DNA from: Candidatus Hydrogenedens sp.
GTDB taxonomy: Bacteria; Hydrogenedentota; Hydrogenedentia; Hydrogenedentales; Hydrogenedentaceae
Assembly: GCA_020216745.1 (NCBI GenBank)
Contig: JAIWNQ010000108.1
Span: 1-19,897, forward strand
Direction of reading: 5' to 3'
DNA length: 19,897 bases
In this document: in pieces, positions 8,509 to 17,084 of the stretch
How the letters are laid out: every line of letters starts with the position of its first letter
Position numbering within the stretch: position 1 is the first letter of the stretch
Made by a program: the position numbers and the translations under genes
The notes under the pieces: generated by a model
What the model was told of the DNA's origin: nothing
Databases searched by the model: none
The model's input: only the letters and a program-made list of their open reading frames with translations

Positions 8509-9030
8509 ATGACGTATCATTATTACATCGATGGTTATAATTTACTCCATGTCCTACATCAGCATAAGAAAACGAAATACAATGACCTTGAACAGGAACG
8601 AGAAAAATTAATACATCTTCTACAAGAATTTTCAGCCATATCTGGAAGTAAAATTACAGTAGTCTTTGATGGTGCTTCCCATGAACAGCAAAATCTAACA
8701 CATAGCAAAAACTCAAAAACCATTGCCTCTGTTCAGATTTTATTTTCGCCACGGGGCTCCGATGCAGATAGCGTAATAGAACATTATGTTTATAGAGAAA
8801 CAGAAAAAGAGAATACTTTTGTTGTCTCATGCGACCAGACACTAAGAGAAACCTGCATCGGAATGGGAGTTTATGTAATGCGTCCCGAACGGTTCCTAAA
8901 ATATTTTAGTCAGATACAACACTCTATTACTATCCAACATAAATATACACCACCACCCCCTCCTATTGATACACCACTTCGTGAAAAATTACTGCCCTTT
9001 CTTACAAAAATCCAGAATAAAGATAAGTGA
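8509..9030 (+). CDS. yacP: YacP-like NYN-domain protein (putative endoribonuclease)
   Basis: The 173-residue product matches the NYN (PIN-like) YacP family. It opens with IDGYNLL (7-13, Asp8), then VVFDG (51-55, Asp54), SDADSVIE (84-91, Asp85 and Asp87) and VSCDQ (106-110, Asp109). These acidic residues would build the metal-dependent nuclease site. In Bacillus subtilis the family member Rae1 cuts mRNA on the ribosome; a similar role here is inferred from family. A proline run (148-152) links the domain to a short C-terminal helix. An AAAGAGA-like ribosome binding site (8498-8503) precedes the ATG, 11 nt after alr. It is the last gene of the run and ends 27 nt from a convergent gene. Confidence 0.83.
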   Translation: MTYHYYIDGYNLLHVLHQHKKTKYNDLEQEREKLIHLLQEFSAISGSKITVVFDGASHEQQNLTHSKNSKTIASVQILFSPRGSDADSVIEHYVYRETEKENTFVVSCDQTLRETCIGMGVYVMRPERFLKYFSQIQHSITIQHKYTPPPPPIDTPLREKLLPFLTKIQNKDK

Positions 9031-9047
9031 GAGATTATAAATTCAGT

Positions 9048-9065
9048 AAGAATATTACTATTCTT
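9048..9065. terminator. Weak hairpin between convergent genes
   Basis: AAGAATA (9048-9054) pairs with TATTCTT (9059-9065) around a TTAC loop, in the short gap between the yacP-like stop and the oppositely oriented transporter stop, which it overlaps. The stem is AT-only and has no clear T-run, so a role as a bidirectional terminator is weakly supported. Confidence 0.2.
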
Positions 9066-10443
9066 TATCATTTCTATTCATCGGAAAACCAAAACTAATT
9101 GAGAACCCTTCAAGCACAGCAGTGAACGTCGCTCTGGGATTAAGGAATTTTAGTAGGGGTGGTTGAGCCAATGGCTTTTGTTCCTTGATGGTAATGTAAC
9201 ACAGTCCAGCACATATAAGACACAACACCCCACTTGTTATAAAGCAAAATTGAAATCCGTGCCAGTCCCATCGTCGTATAATTTGCCCTGCAAGTACTGG
9301 CGTTATCCCTAATGATAATCCAGAGGTAACTGCCCAAAGATTTGTATATGGTATACGTAATTTCTCTGGAACCATGTTCAGCATAGCCCGATGAATAGAA
9401 GTCCAGAATGCTGCAGAAAACACTGTTATCAATACAACCAACACAGGAACTAAATAATATACCCAAGGATACCGAGGGATAAACTCAATAAAAGGCAATA
9501 CCAATAGAGCATGGCAAAGTAATGCACGGAGAATAGCAGGTGAACTGCCATACGAATCTGAATACCTACCCCATGCAGGGGCGGTAAGCATAATAAACAA
9601 ACTACCCGCAGAATTTATTATAAGGATATTCTTTTCAGATAACTTTAGGATATCTCTAAGATATAGCACAATAACAGAGCCGAACCAATTCGTTGCACTT
9701 AACGAAAAGAAAGCAGGGATAAGAAACAACAAATATGTTTTATCTTTCAATACATAGGTATAAGGCATATAAAAATCACGCATTTGAATGGATATTTTTT
9801 GTCCCATCCCACCAGGTACCCGAGCCATCCAAAACAGGCTTAGTAAGCCACCGAATATCCCAACAGCGTAAATAACCAGAAATTGATTTACATTCGGATT
9901 TTTCCCTAAAAAAAACCCTTGTGATAATAAAATCCCAACATTCACTAATTGAACCGTGCCCGCCTCAGCACTAAAATATAGTCCTCGTTGCTCATAAGGG
10001 ATAACCTCATGTAACCACGGCAACCAGCCACCAGAACCAAATGCACGTGCTAAACAAAAACCTAAGGTAAGAGTAATAAGTAATGTCCAGCCTGCTTGAT
10101 TCCCATAGTGAGCAATAACAAATGGCATAGCGAAAATCGGCAACATAATCAAATTGCGGATAAGCCATGTATATAACATCAGATTTTTAGGTCCTACCCG
10201 TGTGACTAAGGGCACCATAAATATAGTGAGTATAGTTGTAAACGGCATGAACGATATAAGCAAGCCAACTTTATCTGCTGGCATACCAATTGTGCGTGCA
10301 AAAAGTACCATAGCAGGACCTACAATACATTGCCAAGATATAACATTAAATGCAGTAAATGCCAGATATTTACGAGGTGCAGTATGTAGTTCTGTTACAG
10401 CACGAATTAAAGGAAATCTTCGAAGAAACGGCGATAGAAACAT
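9058..10443 (-). CDS. Major facilitator superfamily transporter
   Basis: The 461-residue, highly hydrophobic protein has about twelve predicted membrane helices in two halves around a longer polar loop near the middle (about residues 210-235). The loop between helices 8 and 9 carries the MFS-type motif GRYSDSYGSS (near residue 290). The equivalent helix 2-3 loop (VTRVGPKNLMLY) is degenerate. The N-terminus FPLIRAVTELHTAPRKYLAF and the C-terminal tail are cytoplasmic in the usual topology. Substrate and direction cannot be predicted. The ATG at 10443 lies 3 nt after the threonine aldolase stop, so the two genes are almost certainly co-transcribed and perhaps translationally coupled. Export or import of an amino acid related to the aldolase reaction is a guess from context only. 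Confidence 0.85.
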   Translation of the reverse strand: MFLSPFLRRFPLIRAVTELHTAPRKYLAFTAFNVISWQCIVGPAMVLFARTIGMPADKVGLLISFMPFTTILTIFMVPLVTRVGPKNLMLYTWLIRNLIMLPIFAMPFVIAHYGNQAGWTLLITLTLGFCLARAFGSGGWLPWLHEVIPYEQRGLYFSAEAGTVQLVNVGILLSQGFFLGKNPNVNQFLVIYAVGIFGGLLSLFWMARVPGGMGQKISIQMRDFYMPYTYVLKDKTYLLFLIPAFFSLSATNWFGSVIVLYLRDILKLSEKNILIINSAGSLFIMLTAPAWGRYSDSYGSSPAILRALLCHALLVLPFIEFIPRYPWVYYLVPVLVVLITVFSAAFWTSIHRAMLNMVPEKLRIPYTNLWAVTSGLSLGITPVLAGQIIRRWDWHGFQFCFITSGVLCLICAGLCYITIKEQKPLAQPPLLKFLNPRATFTAVLEGFSISFGFPMNRNDKE

Positions 10444-10446
10444 AGG

Positions 10447-11457
10447 TTAAGACATACCTGAAAAGGTATCTAATATATATTCAAACTGTTCATCTGTAAT
10501 ATCACGATGAAACACAATCCGTATACAATCCTTGCGGATAGCATTCACAAGAATACCCTTTTCATAAAGTGTTTGTCGAAATACCATCGCATCGGGCACT
10601 TTCATAAACAGGATATTCGTCGGTGAAGGCAGAGGAAATACATAACCTTTACGTTCAAGAGTATTACGGAAGATAAGTGCTCGTTCATGATCCTTGTATA
10701 AATCGTCAATATGATGTTTCAAAGCATATAAACCCGCAGAGGCAATAACACCCGCCTGACGCATACCTCCGCCAAGTAACTTTCTAAACTTCCGTGCCTT
10801 CATAATTAATTCTTTTGTCCCGCATAAAACAGAGCCCGCTGGAGCACCTAACCCCTTAGATAAACAGAAGTTTATCATGTCACATGGTTCAGCAAGAAAT
10901 TTCACTTCAATATTGCATGCAATACCAGCGTTGAATATTCGAGCCCCATCACAATGTAATTTCATTCCTAATTGACGACATATATTACCAATAGCAGATA
11001 CCTCTTCATAATCGTAATATACACCTCCACCACGGTTAACCGTGTTCTCAATTGATACCAGGGTTGTCTGTGCTCGATGGATGTCTGTCCCCGAATTAAA
11101 GCGAGCAAGAATATCATCCACACTAATTTTCCCCAACGGATTGGGGACAGATAAAGGAAGCAAATTTGCTATACGAGCGATACCACCTACTTCATAATGC
11201 ATAGTGTGTGCTTGTTCCGCAACAATAACAGAATCTCCAGGATTAGTTAATGTTAAAAATGCAATAAGATTTGACATAGTTCCCGTCGGGGTAAATAAAG
11301 CAGATTCCTTGCCCATCAACTCTGCTGAATAGGATTCCAACTCATTTACTGTCGGGTCTTCTCCATAAACATCATCACCAACCTCCGCATTGGCCATTAC
11401 ATCACGCATCTCTGGCGAAGGTTGCGTAACCGTATCACTCCGTAAATCAACCAACAT
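10447..11457 (-). CDS. ltaE: Low-specificity L-threonine aldolase (beta-eliminating lyase family)
   Basis: This PLP fold-type I enzyme cleaves L-threonine or L-allo-threonine to glycine and acetaldehyde. The family start DLRSDTVTQPS is at residues 4-14, HCDGAR places Asp170 on the PLP ring nitrogen and His168 beside it, and LSKGLGAPAGS gives the PLP lysine, Lys201. The length of 336 residues is typical. An in-frame extension reaches 11598 but adds only a hydrophobic AT-rich stretch unlike the family. ATG 11457 has a strong ribosome binding site (AGGAG, 11468-11464, 6 nt upstream), so it is the start. The gene is followed 3 nt downstream by the MFS transporter. Substrate preference within the family (threonine, allo-threonine, phenylserine) cannot be read from the sequence. 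Confidence 0.93.
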   Translation of the reverse strand: MLVDLRSDTVTQPSPEMRDVMANAEVGDDVYGEDPTVNELESYSAELMGKESALFTPTGTMSNLIAFLTLTNPGDSVIVAEQAHTMHYEVGGIARIANLLPLSVPNPLGKISVDDILARFNSGTDIHRAQTTLVSIENTVNRGGGVYYDYEEVSAIGNICRQLGMKLHCDGARIFNAGIACNIEVKFLAEPCDMINFCLSKGLGAPAGSVLCGTKELIMKARKFRKLLGGGMRQAGVIASAGLYALKHHIDDLYKDHERALIFRNTLERKGYVFPLPSPTNILFMKVPDAMVFRQTLYEKGILVNAIRKDCIRIVFHRDITDEQFEYILDTFSGMS

Positions 11458-11639
11458 AAAACACTCCTGAATATAAATACCGTAAATAATATTCTGACAA
11501 TTATAAATGAAGATAAACAAAATTTTCATAAGAAAGAAAAAATATAACATCCCGCACAAAAAATAAAATGTACAAATCAATACAATTAGAATAAGCACAA
11601 TAATGAATGATTAAACAGCCAAAAAAATTTTTCTAAACA
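11458..11639 (-). other. Intergenic region upstream of the threonine aldolase gene
   Basis: This AT-rich gap separates the restriction-modification stop from the aldolase start; both genes are on the minus strand. A perfect -10 hexamer TATAAT lies at 11505-11500, but the expected -35 site (TGAAAA near 11527-11522) is poor, so the promoter is only tentative. No clear GC-rich terminator hairpin follows the restriction-modification gene. Confidence 0.3.
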
Positions 11640-14600
11640 TCAAAATTCATTATCGATATTTTCAAATATTTTATCAATTTCTTTTTGTATCTTCATTGTT
11701 TCATTTAATATGCCTGCTATATTGCAAAAATGCTTAATATCTTTGAGCTGAAGTTTTTGGCCTTTGCGGTCTTGTAACCATTTGTATAATACTTGATATC
11801 CACCGATATTATATTCCCAAACCTCATCTTTTACACCCTCAAAAAATTGTCTATCATTAATATATATTTTCTTGTTTTTATACTCTACTTTTTCTATTGT
11901 GCTATTCCCCTCACCTTGGAATTGCAGTTGAATAGAAGTGATTATCTTTTTGCATAGATGGAGCTGTGTTAATTGTTCTCCTTGTTTCGCTATTTTTGTG
12001 AACAAACTAAACGTTTTTGTAAAAGGTATCCGAGGAAAATCAGATTTAAGAAATTCTCTATATTTTGATCGATATATGTTTGAATATAAAACTGCATAGA
12101 CATAGTAAAAAATGTCTTCTGGGGTAGGGGTCTTTTTGTACAACGTCTTCAATTTTTCTACTATATTCTCATCGATGTTCGGTTTTTTCACTGAATAGTT
12201 TTCTTCTGGCTCAAAAAGTAACCATGTCATCCCTAATGAAGAAATGCCTCTTCTTTTTTGTTTATTACGGGTTCCCTTTTCGTCATAGATGTATAACGGG
12301 AAAAGGTAATTAATATCTAATGCTGAAATTGCTGTCGCACCAGAAATAATCGTATCTGTAACAAAGGCAAAATTCCATAATTGAGAACTTCGAGACCGTC
12401 GGATAGAAATTAACCCTAAATTTCCATTCAACATATTTCTCATTACTTTGGGTCGAGGCATACAATGAAACCCCCGTGATTTTCCTGTGTAATATGTATA
12501 TCGAACGTCAAACGGACGGTAGAGAATAGGAACTATTTTCTCCTTACTCAAACCGCTCTCGATGAGGTCTTTTTGTGCCAGTTCGATTTTCCAATCGCGG
12601 GCGTCTTTGCCAAGGCTAAATACGCTCCTTGCTGTTTCTATGTCGAGTTTTGCAAAATGAAGCACTGTATTCCACATGTCTTCCTTAGACCATTTAATTG
12701 TTAGATGGTCTCTCGCTGTAATGATCCCCACACTATTTACAGGAAATATATCGGTTATTTTTGTAAAATTCTCGTATTTCTTAAAATACTTTTCGTCTCG
12801 TGGGATGAATAAATAATTTTCTTTTTTAGGATGTAGTATTTTCCATTTTGTTTTGTTTAATGAATGGTTGTTCAACCATTCATATTTATATTCTCTTATT
12901 CCCCAAATTTCAGAATGGTAAACCTTTTTGTTCAGACCCCGTTTCCTAACAAATATGCCTATAGCCACACCTTGCTGTATATCAAATACATTTTCATCCT
13001 TACCTCCGTCCGGACATATTTCTTTCTTTTTGCTGTTCCCATGTAAATCAAGAATATATACCTCATCAAAACTATCCATTAACGACTTTCTCATACCCCG
13101 GAAGGTTGGGTTATCAATATAACTATGATTCGTAATAAATGCAAGGATACCTTCCCCAGACTGTTCAATTTTCCATTGTGCAAACCGAATAAATTTTACG
13201 TAATCATCCTGTAACCATTTTGGGTTTTTTTCACCCAGAGGTTTTCCATTTATTTGATAGTAAATTTTTATTTCTTGGCTTATCCACTCTCCTTTGTTGA
13301 CGGAATGTCCAGAATAAGGCGGGTTCCCTAAAATAACCAGTATCGGCGTTGTCTTTTTTACTTCATTGGCAAGGCTTGCCTCTTTGCTCAATGAAGATAT
13401 GTAAGGCAAACTTGTTTGTTCTATGGGCTCCATTTCGAGCGTGTTCGTAAGATAAAACTTGAATCGGTCATTATCATGAAGTTTGTACCCCATCTCCTCC
13501 AACAGAAAAGAAATTTTAAGATGCCCAATAGCGTATGGTGCCATCATAATTTCAAAGGCATAGAAAGAATTCAAAATATGCTCTTTTATGAATTGTTCTT
13601 TACTACCCGAGCCATATTTATTGGTAAAGTTATTAATAGCAAGGTTAGCAGCTACTGCTAAAAATGTAAGCGTTCCTGCCGAGGGGTCTAATATAGTTAC
13701 ATCTTCCGATGCAATACCATCTTTTTTGCCAAAATGAGATTTTAATATCTCGTCTACTGACTTAACGATATAATGAACTATTGGTTCAGGTGTATAATAA
13801 ACCCCTCTTTTTTCTCTTGTCTCGGGTTCATATTCACTAAGAAATGTTTCATAGAAATGAACGATTGGGTCACTCCCTTTATTTTGATGAAAATACTCAT
13901 CGAGTATTCTGAAAACATTCGATTCTGCAAGAACATCAGATATGTCGTCAACTATCCACTCCATTTGAGCCGGGATATCACCCATTGAAATATATCTGAA
14001 TATTTCACGTAAAATACCAATTGTTTTAGGTATTTGGTCATATGCAAGTTTTCGATTAAATCCATTTTCAGACCTTGTTCTTGCAGCGAATAAACCATAT
14101 ACTATCGTTTGACTATAGAGGTCTGCAAAATCGATTTGGTTTAAATCGTTAATCAAGAACTTCTTAAAAACATCGTAAAACTCGTATAACCTCTCATTCC
14201 TCTCTTCAGGCGATTTCCTTAATTCTTCATATACAATTTCTTTCAAAAACTGCGTCCGTTTTGCTAATTCTGTGGCTAAATCCTTTGCTTTATATGTTTG
14301 TGGGATAGAAAAAGATAGGAATTTATTTAGCATTTCATAAAATCGTTTTTCTTCTTTAATTCCTGGAGAGAATGTAAAATCAACGTGATAAGGAAATGGT
14401 TCTGCAATCTGAACCATATCGATTAATTCCCCATTTCTATATAACCTAAATTCGGTAAAATTAGTTAATATCAAATTTGGAAAAACATGTCTATATCTTG
14501 TTAACTGCTCTGTCTTCTCTATTCGTGTTAGGTCTGTCTCTATAATATTTTTTGCCTCAATATAACCAATTATTCTTTGTTTGCCATCCCAAACTCTGAA

Positions 14601-14771
14601 ATCCGGACATCCTGCTTCTGTCCTCTTCGGAAGTTGTGTAATGGAAACGCACCTATGAATTGAATTTGTATAGTTTTCTAACAAACTTGATAGCGCCGGA
14701 TAGAAACTCTCTTCCGTAGCATCTCCCCTATGATAAATATTAAAAATCCCTTTTATATAGTTTTTTATCAT
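11640..14771 (-). CDS. Type IIG/ISP-like restriction-modification enzyme (PD-(D/E)xK nuclease, N6-adenine methyltransferase, specificity domain)
   Basis: One 1,043-residue polypeptide appears to carry cutting, methylating and site-recognition functions. The N-terminal nuclease has PDF (56-58) and IEAK (71-74), giving Asp57...Glu72-x-Lys74, the PD-(D/E)xK pattern of Mrr-like domains. A helical connector (about 110-310) precedes the methyltransferase: motif X-like RGVYYTPEPIV (322-332), motif I DPSAGT (362-367) for S-adenosylmethionine, and catalytic motif IV NPPY (483-486), typical of N6-adenine enzymes. The C-terminal half contains PFDVRYTYYTGKSRGF (from about residue 753), like the type ISP specificity domain. 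ISP enzymes such as LlaBIII are ~1,500-1,600 residues because of an inserted helicase; no Walker ATPase is seen here, so DNA translocation is not expected. No separate R, M or S genes lie nearby. The ATG at 14771 lacks a clear ribosome binding site. All visible catalytic motifs are intact. The recognition sequence is unknown. Confidence 0.88.
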   Translation of the reverse strand: MIKNYIKGIFNIYHRGDATEESFYPALSSLLENYTNSIHRCVSITQLPKRTEAGCPDFRVWDGKQRIIGYIEAKNIIETDLTRIEKTEQLTRYRHVFPNLILTNFTEFRLYRNGELIDMVQIAEPFPYHVDFTFSPGIKEEKRFYEMLNKFLSFSIPQTYKAKDLATELAKRTQFLKEIVYEELRKSPEERNERLYEFYDVFKKFLINDLNQIDFADLYSQTIVYGLFAARTRSENGFNRKLAYDQIPKTIGILREIFRYISMGDIPAQMEWIVDDISDVLAESNVFRILDEYFHQNKGSDPIVHFYETFLSEYEPETREKRGVYYTPEPIVHYIVKSVDEILKSHFGKKDGIASEDVTILDPSAGTLTFLAVAANLAINNFTNKYGSGSKEQFIKEHILNSFYAFEIMMAPYAIGHLKISFLLEEMGYKLHDNDRFKFYLTNTLEMEPIEQTSLPYISSLSKEASLANEVKKTTPILVILGNPPYSGHSVNKGEWISQEIKIYYQINGKPLGEKNPKWLQDDYVKFIRFAQWKIEQSGEGILAFITNHSYIDNPTFRGMRKSLMDSFDEVYILDLHGNSKKKEICPDGGKDENVFDIQQGVAIGIFVRKRGLNKKVYHSEIWGIREYKYEWLNNHSLNKTKWKILHPKKENYLFIPRDEKYFKKYENFTKITDIFPVNSVGIITARDHLTIKWSKEDMWNTVLHFAKLDIETARSVFSLGKDARDWKIELAQKDLIESGLSKEKIVPILYRPFDVRYTYYTGKSRGFHCMPRPKVMRNMLNGNLGLISIRRSRSSQLWNFAFVTDTIISGATAISALDINYLFPLYIYDEKGTRNKQKRRGISSLGMTWLLFEPEENYSVKKPNIDENIVEKLKTLYKKTPTPEDIFYYVYAVLYSNIYRSKYREFLKSDFPRIPFTKTFSLFTKIAKQGEQLTQLHLCKKIITSIQLQFQGEGNSTIEKVEYKNKKIYINDRQFFEGVKDEVWEYNIGGYQVLYKWLQDRKGQKLQLKDIKHFCNIAGILNETMKIQKEIDKIFENIDNEF

Positions 14772-15060
14772 TATATTGATACGTGGTTATTACAATTATA
14801 GAAGTTTTGTTTTATCTTATAATTAAACTCTAAAAAAAATCAAATCCATTTATCCATTTGTCTAATTTTTTTTATAACTTATAACAGTCACGTTTTTTTT
14901 GTTTATACAGTTAGATTATGAGGGATTATTAACAAAAATTGTCCACAAATCCATAAATAAACTATAAATAAGCACAATTTATATCTTTACATAAAACTAT
15001 AAATTTGATTATTATTTATAAAAGGATTTTTATAGACCCGATAATTCTATAGTTCTTTAT
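14772..15060. other. AT-rich divergent intergenic region
   Basis: The region separates the leftward restriction-modification gene from the rightward glycosyltransferase pair and must hold both promoters. It is extremely AT-rich, with long A and T runs. For the rightward gene, TTGATT (15005-15010) and the -10-like TATAGA (15031-15036) or TATAGT (15048-15053) are visible, but the spacings are poor. I see no RNA gene or repeat. Confidence 0.4.
14816..14843 (-). promoter_or_regulatory. Possible promoter of the restriction-modification gene
   Basis: On the minus strand, TTGATT (14843-14838) and TATAAG (14821-14816) are separated by 16 nt, about 45 nt before the ATG. A second perfect -10, TATAAT, lies closer at 14800-14795 but has no matching -35. 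In DNA this AT-rich the call is tentative. Confidence 0.35.
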
Positions 15061-16998
15061 GTGAAATACTTAAACGACATGTTAAAAAACAAACGAAATT
15101 ATGTCCTTATATTAATTGGCATCTGGACTTTTTTTGAAATTCTGTTTTTACGTACAGCGTGGCTGTGTGATGATGCATATATTAGTTTCAGGACAATTGA
15201 TAACTTTGTTAATGGCTATGGGCTACGTTGGAATGTTAACGAACGAGTTCAGGCGTACACACATCCCTTATGGCTATTTCTTCACATACCCTTTTATTTC
15301 CTCACAAAGGAAATGTTCCTCACTCCAATTTTTATTTCTTTTACAGTTTCAATGTTGACCATCATTTTTGTTACTCTTTTTGTCGCCCAGAACACTGCAC
15401 AAGTTTTAATTATGGCAAGCATATTAGGTTTTTCAAGAGCATTTATTGACTTCTCTTCTTCTGGTTTAGAAAATCCAATGAGTCATTTATTGTTGGTTCT
15501 TTTCCTTGTTTTGTTTCTTAGACAGAAGTTTACCTTACAAAACCTCTTTATTTTGTCCCTTATCTCTTGTCTTGCAACATTAAATCGTCAAGATTGCATC
15601 TTAGTATATATCCCTTTTTTAATGTATTCATGGTGGAATACCGACAATAAAAAGTTAGGATTGTTTATCATCAGTACAGGTTTTATCCCCTTATTCATTT
15701 GGGAAATATTTTCTTTTATATACTATGGTTTCCCTTTCCCTAACACCGCCTATGCAAAATTAGGGGCTGGAATAGCAAGAGTTGATTTACTCCTTCAAGG
15801 ACTACGATATTATGTATGGACGTATCGTCAAGACAGCATCACTTCTATAGTTTTATTTCTTGGTTTCATGATTCCTTTTTTCCGCAGACAAAAAGAATTA
15901 TCACCATATATTTTAGGACTCTTACTCTACTGTATATATATTTTGTGGATAGGTGGCGATTTTATGGGTGGACGTTTCTTTACGCTTCCACTCCTTTTAG
16001 CAACCATTATAATTATTCGTTATTCACGGTTAGACCGTATAAAATATGGCATTCCTGCCTCGGCTATTTTTGTAATTTCAAGCATACTACAGCCTTATAC
16101 TCCTATCCTTACCGATGCCGATTTTAGTAAAGGAGGTTTCATCTCTGTTAATGGGATTACTACAGAGCGAAAATATTATTATGGTTGGTCAAGTCTTCTA
16201 AATTGGAAACCAGGAAAACCTATGCCATCATTTAGCTGGGCTAATGAAGGTAGGAAAAATAGACAAAAAAATCAAAAGATGACAAAAGTTTATGGATGCA
16301 TCGGGTTTCGAAGTTTTTTTTCAGGTCCACTTGTTCATATTATAGATTATCATGGACTTTCCGACCCCCTATTGGCACGAATCCCTGCTCTTTATCACCC
16401 CAAAATAGCAATAGGACATTTCAAACGTTATATCCCTGAAGGCTATGTCGACTCCGCTGGAAATGACCACTATAATTTACAAGATGAAAACTTGGAACAA
16501 TATTATAGATACATACGAATTATCACACGAGACCCAATATGGTCATGGGAGCGATTTAAAGTAATATTAAAAATGAACCTCGGATATTATTCCTATTTAA
16601 TAGATAATGATAGGTACCAATTTGCCGACACAAAATTAAAACTCTATGACGAATGGCAAGAAGAAATAGAGAAATTACCTGCCAATCGCGGGATTTTAAT
16701 TCCAGAAAGAGGTCTGGAAATTAGGTTCAGCGAAGTTCAACATAATCAATGGATTGACATGCAATTGAAACGATGGGAAAAGTACCACATCTTATTTTTT
16801 AACGGAAAAGAATACATATCACGGATTGTTTTAGAACCATTATATACAGACGCTCTATTCCCAAATCAGACCATCAAAATACCAAAAAACATTAGTAAAA
16901 AAGGATTTGATAAAATCCGTATCTTTGTACACCCTGGCGAGAAATATCATAAAATATTGGAATCAGAGATAAGAACCATTAGCCTATCGCCCACATGA
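15061..16998 (+). CDS. GT-C fold membrane glycosyltransferase, AftB/ZomB-like (copy 1)
   Basis: This 645-residue protein has roughly ten to twelve membrane helices up to about residue 345, then a soluble C-terminal part. The first external loop has CDDAY (36-40); paired Asp37-Asp38 are the usual metal/base residues of GT-C enzymes using polyprenyl-phosphate sugars. Motifs VQAYTHPLW, SGLENPMSH, NRQD, GGDFMGGRFF, LSDPLLARIPA and IGHFKRYIPEGY match the family of mycobacterial arabinofuranosyltransferase AftB and ZomB. It probably transfers a sugar to an envelope glycan on the outer face of the membrane; donor and acceptor are unknown. The last ~90 residues look like a small beta-rich domain. The GTG start gives an N-terminus equal in length to copy 2; ATG 15079 is an alternative, and neither has a visible ribosome binding site. 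A paralogue follows 86 nt downstream. Confidence 0.82.
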   Translation: MKYLNDMLKNKRNYVLILIGIWTFFEILFLRTAWLCDDAYISFRTIDNFVNGYGLRWNVNERVQAYTHPLWLFLHIPFYFLTKEMFLTPIFISFTVSMLTIIFVTLFVAQNTAQVLIMASILGFSRAFIDFSSSGLENPMSHLLLVLFLVLFLRQKFTLQNLFILSLISCLATLNRQDCILVYIPFLMYSWWNTDNKKLGLFIISTGFIPLFIWEIFSFIYYGFPFPNTAYAKLGAGIARVDLLLQGLRYYVWTYRQDSITSIVLFLGFMIPFFRRQKELSPYILGLLLYCIYILWIGGDFMGGRFFTLPLLLATIIIIRYSRLDRIKYGIPASAIFVISSILQPYTPILTDADFSKGGFISVNGITTERKYYYGWSSLLNWKPGKPMPSFSWANEGRKNRQKNQKMTKVYGCIGFRSFFSGPLVHIIDYHGLSDPLLARIPALYHPKIAIGHFKRYIPEGYVDSAGNDHYNLQDENLEQYYRYIRIITRDPIWSWERFKVILKMNLGYYSYLIDNDRYQFADTKLKLYDEWQEEIEKLPANRGILIPERGLEIRFSEVQHNQWIDMQLKRWEKYHILFFNGKEYISRIVLEPLYTDALFPNQTIKIPKNISKKGFDKIRIFVHPGEKYHKILESEIRTISLSPT

Positions 16999-17084
16999 TT
17001 CGCAATGCTTATAATTTAGTATAATCCGATAGAAATATTTATAGACAAATATAACGATTAAAAAGAAGGCATAGTAATTAATTC

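Noticed and set aside
11458..11598. N-terminal extension of the threonine aldolase to 11598
   Set aside because: The 47 extra residues are an AT-rich hydrophobic stretch not found in the family, and a strong AGGAG site marks ATG 11457 as the start.
14860..15060. A/T-run-rich intergenic DNA as a possible replication origin or CRISPR leader
   Set aside because: There are no repeated DnaA-type boxes, iterons or CRISPR repeats; it is simply AT-rich divergent promoter DNA.
17010..17025. Two TATAAT sequences between the glycosyltransferase genes as a separate promoter for copy 2
   Set aside because: No acceptable -35 hexamer lies 16-18 nt upstream of either, and such hexamers are common in AT-rich gaps.
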